A DNA stretch of 64,000 bases from Gordius sp. MW1 (taxonomy: Eukaryota > Nematomorpha > Gordioida > Gordea > Gordiidae). Positions 20,853 through 31,032 of this stretch are shown here, piece after piece; the stretch's first letter is position 1, and each line of letters starts with the position of its first letter. The stretch spans positions 20,438,324-20,502,323 of the forward strand of contig OZ038531.1 of assembly GCA_964036665.1 (NCBI GenBank), in the 5' to 3' direction. Both the position numbers and the translations under genes were made by a program. The notes under the pieces are model-generated. The model was given only the letters and a program-made list of their open reading frames with translations. It made no database searches and was not told the DNA's origin.

Positions 20853-21051
20853 TAGTGTTGTAAAAACGGCTGGGTTTTTTTGGTTGACCTTTTGGCTTTA
20901 GTCGACTAAACATAAACAGACCAAAGGCTTTTGGTATGGTTTTCTTATTCGATCTCAAGGCATAGTCAAAGTTTGAACAATAAACCGGAGTCGACCGTTA
21001 GTCCTAGTTAAACCATCGACCAAACAAAATCCAGTCATTTTCACAGCACTA
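20853..21051. mobile_element. 199-bp hAT-type MITE
   Basis: Ends TAGTGTTGTAAAAACGGC and GTCATTTTCACAGCACTA, flanked by the 8-bp duplication GTATTTAA (20845-20852 and 21052-21059). Second member of the 15315-15466 family. Confidence 0.87.
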
Positions 21052-21059
21052 GTATTTAA

Positions 21060-22192
21060 GCTCGTTAAATTGACATTATTATCAGGAAAAATCATACCCA
21101 TTTTACGCGATTACGAAATACATATATAATATATCCCCTATTTATTCCAAAAGTATATTATGTAATCCCCAATAAAATTTTTGTTATAATTAACCCCTTT
21201 TGCATCGCCCCCTAATAAAGCAAACTAATGTAAAAACAGGCAAATCTGCCTCCCACAATTGGCATGATTAGTTTTAAAAAGTTTAACCACTTTACAACAC
21301 CAACTTTTGGGATGCCAAGATAAGAACTAACCAGAACAAACGTCCGTCAAGTCGGAATCCGAAGGCGTTATTAATAAGCCGAAAACAATTTGCAAGCCCC
21401 TTGATAAAGGGAAAAGGTTAATATAGATGAATTTGCTTGTATTATTTTTACCAAACATCTACTAACACGTGTTTGAATTTTTTGATTGAACCTTTGTTAG
21501 CAATTATTTATTTTTATTAATAAAATATAATTAAAAAAGGATGTTGTTTAAATGCTCAGTAAAATGTGCTCAGTATTTTATTAAAGTGCTTAGTAAAACA
21601 TTCAGTAAATCCGAAAATGCTCAGTAATTTTAATTCTAAACGCTCAATATTTTCAGCGCTAATATTTTATAAAATGTATAATGTCATTTTTAAAAAAATG
21701 AGTTTGAAAAGATTAAAACAGTTTCTTTTTTAGCTAAACCAAATAGATTGGAGGCTTGGTTGTTAAGTTTTTTCAATTAAAAAGTATCCATGTTAAGTTT
21801 TTTCCCTTAAGTCCTCCCTTCCCTCCCTCCAACCAAATAAATGACATATTAAAAACCCTATAAAAAGTAAGGACCTATTTTTCCTATTTTGAAATGATCC
21901 GCCTTTCCCTTCTTAACTTTTACTATACCCGTGTTTACAATGTATTTTTTTGCAAATTTTATTGAGTGTTGTCAATCTTAAACTTTATAAAGGTGGAATT
22001 TAAAATATTAATATTTGATTTGAATATAATCACAAATATTTGCACATATAGATACATAATAATGATTAACATTAAAATGGAAAAGTAAACATTTTTGCTG
22101 GAGACGACTTTAATTTTAAATCCTACAAATTGTTGTATAATCAATGTTACAATCTAAACTTACCATTACTAAACGTTAAAGGCTAATTAGCA
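21060..22192. other. AT-rich stretch, no gene seen
   Basis: Low-complexity AT-rich sequence with repeated CAGTA words at 21560-21660. Nothing recognised. Confidence 0.5.
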
Positions 22193-22330
22193 TGGGCGTA
22201 TCTAGGATTGGAATCAGAGGGGGCAATATGATAATTGTTTGAAATTTTAGCCATAATTATACTAAAGATTTTTTGAATTAAGGGAGGGGGCAACCGCCCC
22301 TCCCTGCCACCCCCTGGCTGCGCTCATGCT
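22193..22330. mobile_element. diverged GGGCGTAGCC-family MITE
   Basis: Starts CATGGGCGTATCTAGG, ends CCTGGCTGCGCTCATG, with the same internal G-run and C-run as 19850-20017. No clear target duplication. Confidence 0.65.
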
Positions 22331-23159
22331 TATTTGACCTTCGGGGATATGCCTCACTTTATTTTTTGCCCTATAGGCACACTCTTGACCTCTTTAGGTG
22401 ATTGGTAAAATTTAAGTTTAATTACCAACCTAACCACATGCTTGCAAAGATATTTTTTAAAAAACAATGGACAATTGCACTTGGCTTTAACCATTTTTTA
22501 AAATCATTTGGCAATTCACATAGCCAAAGCTTAAAATTCTTTTCTATAAATTCATCAAATGTTTATAAAATTCAATTCTTTCACATTGCTAATGTCATTT
22601 TCACTAATCATTATACTTCCTGCTGGTATACAATACTCAGTAAAATTAAGATATCTTTTTGACAGGCTATTAATATTATTTCTTTCAAGTCATAATCTTT
22701 GTCCATACTTCAAATTTATCGTAGGTGTTATGTAAATTTTTTTGAAAATTTATATTCAGATGACCAAGTTTTAACCATGTCCATAGCCATGACCTTAAAC
22801 CTACTAGGTGGTAGGCGTTCTCTAAAAGTAACTTCATCTTTTATTAGCCTATTGGTTGATTCTAAGGCATATTTGTACAGGGAGTACACTGCCTATACCC
22901 CTCATACCATGTATTATTTTTATTGATCCATTCTTTAAGAAAATAATGGCAAAATTTAGAGGCCTCCCGTGATAATAAATATGAGAATCATCTTAAAGAC
23001 TTTCATGTTTTAATTTTTAGGCATCAACACTGAATCGTCCGGATGGATCTGAAGTTGTAGCGAGGGATGCTAAATCACTTATTCATAAATAAATTAAACT
23101 CCTTTTCAAAAAATTGGCATTCATAGATAATTGCATTGTTTGAATATCATTTAATATTT

Positions 23160-23362
23160 CCTTCTAGGGAACTTTGTCTGCCAGAATAACCTATATCAAG
23201 AGACTAGTGCTAAAGCAATATTTTCTCTCTTGTCAATATGGTCGCGGCCCTGAGCCCAACAAACGACTATCGAGCCTTCCCAAATACAGTTTTAAATGCA
23301 TTATGAATGGCGCTTTCCTCATAAGTAATTATAACCTCCATTTAGGAGTTGTATTATTATGA
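23160..23362 (+). CDS. possible exon of an unrecognised protein
   Basis: It follows a splice-acceptor-like TTCCTTCTAG and reads GTLSARITYIKRLVLKQYFL and YGRGPEPNKRLSSLPKYSFK before a stop. A second short open piece, ASTLNRPDGSEVVARDAKSL, lies at 23022-23090. Both lie in the spacer of the long inverted repeat. There is no family match by eye, and it may be chance. Confidence 0.15.
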
Positions 23363-23467
23363 TACTTAAGTCCGAAAATAAACCAGTTTAGAAAACATGA
23401 AATTTTCCTCCTTTATATTTGTATATAGAGAAATTCTTATGAAAATGCTTATAATCAGTAAGTACCC

Positions 23468-23630
23468 ATGGGCGTAGCCAGCATTGGACTTAGCGGGGGG
23501 CAATAATGAATTAGAAAAGGGCAAAATGATCTTTTTTCGAAATTTTAGCCATAATTTTAATATTCAACAAATTTTTGGATTTAGAGGGGCAGTCCCAGCC
23601 CCCCCCCCCCCCCCACATTGGCTACGCCAT
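23468..23630. mobile_element. GGGCGTAGCC-family MITE
   Basis: CATGGGCGTAGCCAGCATTGG at the left and TTGGCTACGCCATT at the right, with the internal G-run and an 18-C run. Third member of the family. Confidence 0.7.
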
Positions 23631-23652
23631 TGGTAGTCCCATTTATTAATAA

Positions 23653-24516
23653 CACTGGTCAACCAAAAAAAAATAACCGGGAGACGGTCAACATATTCCG
23701 ATAGAGTTTTTTATGGTAAATGTTTTTCGTTTTTTTCCTATACGTCAAGTTTTTTAGATATTTCGATTCAAAGTTGCGAAAATGACCGTTTTTGACCCTT
23801 TTCGATGCTCAATAGAGCGATATTGAATGGCTAAAAAAAAATTTAAACCTCTAAGTGGTAGAACCAACTGAGGGTAAGACATTGAAAAATGATTTTTTCC
23901 CCTATTGTTTTTAATTTTTCCAATATATCGAATTTCAATTAGTCCCTATGCGAAGCGGCATCCTTTGAGCCTCCCTCCCTCTCTATCTAATTGGGTTACT
24001 CTTGGTGCATGTGAGTGATTGATGGATGATGTAGGGGTGTGGGTGTGTAAGAGTAGTGGTGTAATAAGGGAGGATGACAGGCGTAGTAGTAGGAATAGTT
24101 CGTATTAACCCACTACTCTTGCACCCACCACACTCATCAATCACTTACATGCACTAAGGGTATAGTGTTAGATAAGCAAATAAGCCAATTATATAGAGAG
24201 GGAGAGAGGCTCAAAGAAAGCCGCGATTTCGCATAGGGACTAATTGCATTTTTGATATATATTAAAAAGTAAAAACAATGTTTTACCCTAAGTTGGTTCC
24301 CCCACTTAGAGGTTTAAAAAAATTTTTAGTCATTCATTATCGCTCTATTGAGCATCGAAAAGGGTCAAAAACGGTCATTTCCGCAACTTTGACTCGAAAT
24401 ATCAAAAAAAACTTGACGTATAGGAAAAAACGAAAAACATATTTGTGTTCACGAAAATCAGAATAAGTTGACCGTTTCCCAGTTATTTACACAAGACCAT
24501 TATTTGTTGACTAGTG
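23653..24516. mobile_element. 864-bp foldback MITE, TAA target duplication
   Basis: Nearly the whole element is one inverted repeat: 23653-24080 faces 24110-24516. Ends CACTGGTCAAC and GTTGACTAGTG are flanked by TAA at 23650-23652 and 24517-24519. A 3-bp TAA/TTA duplication is the PIF/Harbinger signature. It shares its arm with 28889-29359 and with the ends of the MULE-coding region at 52982-55341. Confidence 0.85.
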
Positions 24517-25319
24517 TAATGGGAAGCCTTGCAAACATTTTTATAAGTGGCATCAGCATGCAATCAATCTGGGACATTCATTAATAAACAAGTTTATATG
24601 CAATATAATTTTCTAAGATGTATCCTGCTTTACTCAATTTATGCGATTATTTATGTGTCGTCATGATAGAGTCGGGCCTATTTCATAAAGTATGGATCAC
24701 TAAAATAATCCATAAATTGAGGGGTATAGGCAGTGTACTCTCAGTAGATAATGCCTTGAATCAGTTAATAGGCTTTAAATAAATGAATTTACTCTAAGGA
24801 AAGCACCTACCACTTAGTAGGTCCAAAGTTATGGCTATGATGGTAAAAGCTTAGTCATGTAAATATAAATATTAAAAAATATGTCATCACACTTACAATA
24901 AATTTGAAGTAAGGGGAAGAAAGTTTTGAATTTGCCAAGAATAATTCTAATAGCCTGTCTAAAATGCATCTCATTTTTATAGAGTATTGTATACATGCAG
25001 GAAGTAGGATGATTACCGAAAATGACAATAGCTATGTCAAGGACTTAGACTTGAACATGACAGATTCATTTAGATTTAGAATTTTAAGCTTTGGCTATGT
25101 GCTAAATGATTGTGGGTTTAAAACAAATGCAATTGTTCATTATTTTTCAAATAATATATTTCCAAGCATGTGTTTGGATTGGCCGTTAAACTAAAATTTT
25201 GTCTTAACACTCATTGAGGTCAATATTTTCGCCTATATGGCTAAAAAGGAATCGAGACAGACCCTTAAAGGCCTAATTAGTTTTTATTGTTCAGTAATAG
25301 TAAGTTTAGATTATGTAAC

Positions 25320-27005
25320 ATTAATTGTAGCCGGGGAAGGGGGGGGGGAGGTGCAGGAGGGAAGTGGGAACGAAACCCATCTATACTCCGTATAAACGTA
25401 GCATATTTACTATGCAGTTTATGGGCGAGAAAGGTGGGAAGGGGCGAGAATGCCTATAAGGGGGGGGGGGAGGGGTGGTAAAATACAAAATGATTAGTTA
25501 TTTATTTATACAAATATTTATTAATACTTTATTTATTGAGGAATAGGTTTTCTTTCATTCATTCTTATTTATCAACTTCTAAATTAATCAAAATGAAGAA
25601 AGGAACGCAGATAGAGGGTATGACCTTGGAAAAGCCAATAGTCATCCTTCCATAACGTACAACTTTCGATTTAGAGTTTTTTTGATACTGTATAAATTTA
25701 AACAATTTAGTGTAGGCGACCCATAATTTGAATTATGACTATAGAGTATAGACTATTCAAATCATGCGCATATGTATAGTATAAACAAGATATTGAAAAA
25801 ACGAAAAAAAATTCCAATCAGACCTTGGCCATTGGTCATTTTCCATTGGTCAGACGGCTAAATAGCCTAGAATAATAATATAGAAATAAAATGCGATATA
25901 CACTTTGGCCAGAACTAGCCTATAATTATAATCTAGAAAAAAATCGATTTTAATCTCACTTTGGCCAGTTGTCATTTTTTTCCATTGGTCAGTAGCCAGC
26001 AGACTCCAAATACTGGCCAATAATTATATTCAAGATAAAATTTTTTATTTTAATCTCACTTTGGCCAGTGGTCATTCTTTTTATTGGTCAGTAGCCAGCA
26101 AACGGCCAAATAGCCTATATTTAAAATATAGGAAAAAAAATTCATACACATTGGCCAAAGGTCATTTTTTCCATTAGTCAGCAGCCAGGAGACGGTCAAA
26201 AAGGATATAAATACATAAGAGACGAAAAAAAAAATTTCGATTTACACTTTGGCAATGGTCATTTTTGGTCACCAGCCAGCGGACGGCCAGAAAAAAATAT
26301 TATCAATGGTATTAACAAGAACAATATATAACTTTAAAAAAAAATTTGCCCTCTCCGGAATACGAACCCACATCATTAGAGGCATAGGCCATTGTTGGGG
26401 GGCACATGGACCTATATGAGTAGAGGCATAGGCCCTTGTAGGAGGGGGGCATAGGGTAATTATCAATGTGAACCTAAAATAGCAATTCAAAAAACGAGAA
26501 AAAAATAGGTTCACAATTTGGCCAATGGTCATTTTTTTCATTGGTCATTAGCCAGCGGCCAAAAAGTCATTTTATCAATGGTATTAACAAGAACAAAATA
26601 TTAATTTAAAAAAAAATATAAAAAAAATTTTGCCCTCTCCGGGATTCCAACCCCATCAGTAGAGGCATAGGTTTTTGTAGGGGGGGGGGCACAGGGACCC
26701 ATATCAGTAGAATAAGCTCTTGTAGGGGGGGGGGAATAGGGTAATTATGAATGTTAACCTAATATAGCAATTCAAAAAACGAAAAAAAATATTTTGATTT
26801 ACAATTGTGCCAATGGTCATTTTTTCATTGGTCAGCAGCCAGCCGACGGCCAAAAAGTCATATTATCAATGGTATTAACAAGAACAATATATTAATTTAA
26901 ATTAAAAAAAAATTTGTCCTCTCCGGGATTTGAACCAGCAATTAAGATACATGTTGGACGGACGGACAACGAAAAGCGAGCCCATAAATTGCATAGCAAT
27001 CAATA
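25320..27005. mobile_element. HINE-like minisatellite element, copy 1
   Basis: Sub-terminal inverted motif TACTATGCAGTTTATGGGCG at 25409 and CGAGCCCATAAATTGCATAG near 26977, next to a GGAC tetranucleotide run (26956-26967). Between them, from about 25840 to 26900, is a degenerate minisatellite built on TGGCCAATGGTCATTTTT and GGTCAGCAGCCAGC. The end with the terminal hairpin is truncated or unrecognisable. Same family as 31148-33337, 38163-39910 and 50962-52759. Confidence 0.7.
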
Positions 27006-27359
27006 ACAAATCGCCTTAAAGTTTAGTTGTCTCTTGCAAAAATTGTTTATTTTTCCATTTTAATTTGTTATGAATCTATATTTGTAAATATTGGTAGTAT
27101 TAAAATTTGTAAAAAATAGAAAACACGGGCATAGTAAAATTTAAGAAAAGAGGGTATTGAGACTTTGCTTGTAAAGCAAATTTCAGCGCATAAGAGCCAA
27201 TAAAATAATTATTATACTATGCTCAAAATTTTACTGTATAAATATGTGAGCCTGCCTGTTGTTTGATTATGCCAAGTACCCGCGAGTTAAGGGTAATTAC
27301 TTTTCGCGGAATCTAAAAAAATCAAGCGGGTTTGTTAATTCCATTTAAAAGTTTATAAT
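27006..27359. other. unassigned stretch
   Basis: AT-rich sequence with no recognisable feature. Confidence 0.5.
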
Positions 27360-28040
27360 TAACAGATGAACGATTAGGATAACGTGGGGCCATGTTATAA
27401 TATAGTTTTAAAAGGCATGTACCATACTTTGTCTCATATCTCTTTACCTGCTCGTTTGAGATAGGATGATAAGGAGGCGTTAACAAATGATTAATTTTAA
27501 ATTCTAAACAATTTTTTATAGAAAACGCTTACGAAAGCTATACTCTCATCTACTGTGTCATTTTCTAATAAAAATAATATATAAAACAATACGAAAAAAC
27601 AACAATGTTACATAATATTAGACGCGTTTATTATTGATCTATGAAATTTAGGACCTTTGACAGGTTTATTTCTGGTTGTCACAATGACATTCGGAATTCC
27701 ATATGTGCCATTAACTCTTAAAATATTTATTGTTATTTGTTGGCATGCTAAAAACGTTTTTAAAGTCCGCCCAACCGGTATATAAATCAAATATAAATAT
27801 AAAACGTTTATTGTCAAAAGAAGAATCAACAGAGATTTATGGTGTGGACATCTAGCCTTTTTATATTTAAGCAACATTGGTGCATGAAGCTTACAAAGCT
27901 CGCACCTCCTGACAAATCTTTCGATATCTTTGTTTATTTTCAACCACCCCTCACATTGTCGGGCTAGTCCTTTCATTTTAACCATACCCGCATGACCTTG
28001 ATGGAAAATATTCAGCAATTGTTTTATAATTCGAGACACC
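27360..28040 (-). pseudogene. Ty3/gypsy integrase fossil
   Basis: The minus strand reads LLNIFHQGHAGMVKMKGLAR and RFVRRCELCKLHAPM, the integrase zinc-binding region, followed by a decayed core. A related piece is at 35453-35683. It is an old, heavily broken fossil with no LTRs assigned. Confidence 0.7.
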
Positions 28041-28189
28041 GGTTGAAAAAACTATTTAAAACTGGTGTATTGAAGAATCCAATAGATGTTTTTAACAATT
28101 CCCGTAGGCGACGAATGCTCGTGGTATAAATATATGAGAGTTGTTAAGGGTGATCTTTAATGCGGAGATTGGGGAGCAGGACAAGGAGT

Positions 28190-28870
28190 ACTAAGTTGGG
28201 AAAAAAGTAATTATAATTTGGTGGGTAAAAATCAAGCTATTTAAACCATGTACTGCACTTCTCAATTTGCATGAGAGATGTCCTTAACCATGAGATAGGT
28301 CGATGTACTGCACATCTCAATTTGCATGAGGAATGCCTTTAGCATATTCGTCTATTTCTAATTAGCGTCATAAATCATTCTTAAAACTTAAACCAACCAC
28401 TAATTAGGCATCTTTCGCAGACGATAATTTAAATTACTTTAATACATTTTAAACAAATTAATAAAGCCTACAACATAGGCATCTAATGCAGACGCTACTT
28501 AAATTAGTTTAATACATTTAACATTAAACAAATTAATTAAGTACATACAACACCTTCCCCTTTTACCCTTTCCCGCACCTCCTGCTTGAGACTAAAAGAA
28601 AGCTGCTTAAATGCCTCTGTGGCACTGTACTAGGTCGATGGTGAATTACCCGACGCGACTGGCTCGCTGTCCTCTTGCGTCATCTCTGTTACCGCACTTA
28701 CCTGCTTACTGAAGTACTATGCCCAGTACACATCGGAACGCGATGCCATCTGCGGCAATTACACCTCCTTCGAGGCCTACTCTCTTGCCTACTACGCTGT
28801 TGACCAAAATATGCATTTGGGCGTGTTGGCGTCACCTGTGGTGGTGGCTTAAATTTTGACTATCCTTGGA
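28190..28870 (-). mobile_element. LTR fragment and polypurine tract of an old retroelement
   Basis: On the minus strand, AAAAGGGGAAGGTG is followed by TGTTGTATGTAC at about 28553, the arrangement of a polypurine tract and 3' LTR start. The LTR-like part carries two internal tandem duplications (units about 60 bp at 28249-28350 and about 90 bp at 28391-28550). The GC-richer 28561-28860 would be internal sequence. A fossil with no readable protein. Confidence 0.45.
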
Positions 28871-28888
28871 ACCCCATCTACCCGATTA

Positions 28889-29359
28889 CACTAGTCGACA
28901 AACAGTGGCCTTGTGTAATCAACCGGGAAACGGTCAACATATTCTTGATAGAGTTATTTGTGGTCAATCACTCATATGCACTAAGGGTATAGTGTTATAT
29001 AAGCATATAACCTAATTAGATAAAGGGCGGGAGGCTCAAAGGATGCCGCGATTTCGCATAGGGACTAATTGAATTTTTGATATATAAAAAGTAATAAAAA
29101 TAGGGGGGAAAATCATTTCTCAATGTTTTACCCTAAGTTGGTTCTACCACTTAAAGGTTTAAAAAAAATTTTAGCTGATCAATTTCGCCTTATAAAGCGT
29201 CAAAAAGGGCCAAAAACGGTCATTTTCGCAACTTTGAATCAAAATATTTCAAAAACCTGACGTATAGGAAAAAAACTAAAAACATATTTGTGTTCACCAC
29301 AAATAACTCTATCAGAATATGTTGACCGTTTCCCGGTTGATTATTTTTGTAGACCTGTG
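28889..29359. mobile_element. 471-bp MITE, TTA target duplication
   Basis: Ends CACTAGTCGACAAACAGTGG and TTTTTGTAGACCTGTG, with AACCGGGAAACGGTCAACAT facing its complement inside each end, flanked by TTA (28886-28888, 29360-29362). It is a one-armed relative of 23653-24516. Confidence 0.85.
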
Positions 29360-30451
29360 TTATTAGCGTTAAGTGTAAGGGTCTCGGTAGATATATGGCC
29401 CTAGTCCTTCTCACCACTATTTCCACCAAATACCTACAAATAAATAAAAAAATCTTTTATATTAGACCTCGTGCATTAGTATTTGCTCCAAATGTCTTAC
29501 CTCCTCTTTATGACTATTTAAGAGATTTGGGTTCACCTATATAATTGCATGACCATACTAGCTGATCTACTTTGAAACGACGAATGGATGTCAAAGATTC
29601 GTTATTGTGAAATTCGAATAAAAAATTAGGCGGAAATCTTAATTCACGCTTATTTATATAAGCTTTCATTGATTCGCATAGCCCTTGCTCATAGCAAAAT
29701 AACCATTGATTTTTGGTAAAGTAAATCCCAACAAATACGCGTTAGATTAATCGTAAGTTAATATTATAAATCAAAATTGCGAATTTAAATTTTTTCCTTT
29801 CAAAAGACAAATTCCGAGCATATAGCTTAATGTTGGCAAACGGCTAAATATTTTTCGCCATATGTTACATAACTAAATCATAAATAAAATAGTTTTTAAT
29901 TAATTAAATATAATCTTTAAATTATGTTGATTTAAGCCCCAAATTTGTTTTAATAATTGTTTTATGAGAAAACAAGGTAATATTAATTATTTTATGGGTT
30001 AAATTTTTTGTTAACATATCAGCAATCAAGTTCATACATAAAAAAAGTTATCAAAAAAAGCTTAAATAACTAAAAAATATTATGTTCATCCGAAAATAAT
30101 ACATAAGCATGTTCGATGTACACTATATAATTGAGCATATGCTGCTTTATTTTTATAACTGTAAATTTATTATCGTCGATCCATAAAAAATATGTTATTT
30201 ATAACACGCGCAATACGTTAATTTGATTTTAAAAATGAACGCGTGATATGATCATTATTACTATCCGTTATTGTGGATGAATTATTATTATAAATAATTA
30301 TTACCACTGCAGAATTTTTTTGGAAATAAAGATATTATTATTGTTGGAACTATCAAAATTGCAAGTCTGAACATCTTAATCAAATTATTGTAATACCAAT
30401 TTTGTATTTCACCAATTCTTCTTTTCAAACTTTATTTTATTTTTGAATATT
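29360..30451. other. AT-rich stretch, no gene seen
   Basis: Over 1 kb of very AT-rich sequence with no frame or repeat end recognised. Confidence 0.5.
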
Positions 30452-30659
30452 TGTAATCCCATGCTACGAAGGGATTATTAATGATCTCTCGTCTTATTTA
30501 TTACTTCTAATCTAAAGAAGCGACGAGGGAAAAAATACACGAAAATAAGTTTAGAGATATATTTTAGTTTTCTACATTTTTCCCTCGTCGCGTCTTTAGA
30601 TTAGAAGTAATAAATAAGACGAGAGATCATTAATAATCCCTTCGTAGCATGGGATTACA
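30452..30659. repeat. near-perfect palindrome, 83-bp arms
   Basis: TGTAATCCCATGCTACG at 30452 faces its complement ending at 30659; the 83-bp arms differ at one base by eye across a 42-nt loop. It begins TG and ends CA, and is followed at 30663 by TGGCGCCGGAAAGGTGG, a primer-binding-like sequence. It may be a retroelement LTR remade by inverted duplication. Confidence 0.85.
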
Positions 30660-30662
30660 AAT

Positions 30663-31032
30663 TGGCGCCGGAAAGGTGGAATCGAACGCAGAACCGGCAG
30701 TCCGGATCGAGGGGGCTTTGAAGTCCTGAACCTCGATGGAACGGTCGTTTTGACTTCTCTGTAAAGGGCGGAGGCTAACTATTGGTTTTTGTTTATTTAA
30801 ATTTTATTTTTCCCCCCCCCCCCCACCCCACACACATGCTTACTCATATTATAGACGTTATACTCCCGTAACAATGAATTGTATACACGTTGGTTGATGG
30901 TATTCTATATACTTATTATCCAAAGTACCATCCGGAATGGTTATCGTACGTCGTTATTATCCGAAGAAGAAAAAGAAAGAAAAAACAACAACGTCGACCA
31001 CATAAGTCTTCGACTTTCAATAAAGGGGGAGG
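30663..31032 (+). mobile_element. short LTR-retroelement interior fossil
   Basis: A primer-site-like TGGCGCCGG at 30663 and a polypurine-like AAAGGGGGAGG at 31022-31032, just before an LTR-like TGTGGAGTTTCC, bracket 370 bp with one short basic frame. A fossil; its two flanking LTR-like sequences differ, so it may be chimeric. Confidence 0.35.

Larger units (their letters stand above)
22340..25268. repeat. long inverted-repeat structure, arms about 600 bp
   Basis: The arm 22340-22945 matches the reverse complement of 24670-25268 at perhaps 75 percent by eye, from GGGATATGCCTCAC/GGGTCTGTCTCG at the outer ends. On the minus strand of the left arm and the plus strand of the right arm, related protein-like pieces survive: SAIVHCFLKNIFASMW versus NAIVHYFSNNIFPSMC, and YCIPAGSIMISENDIS versus YCIHAGSRMITENDNS. 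I do not recognise the family. The 1.7-kb spacer holds two MITEs. This may be a long-TIR DNA transposon or an inverted duplication of a decayed gene. The ends are approximate. Confidence 0.6.

Noticed and set aside
26335-26360. Intact tRNA gene on the minus strand
   Set aside because: Only T-arm/B-box-like sequence; no A box, anticodon arm or acceptor pairing could be drawn.
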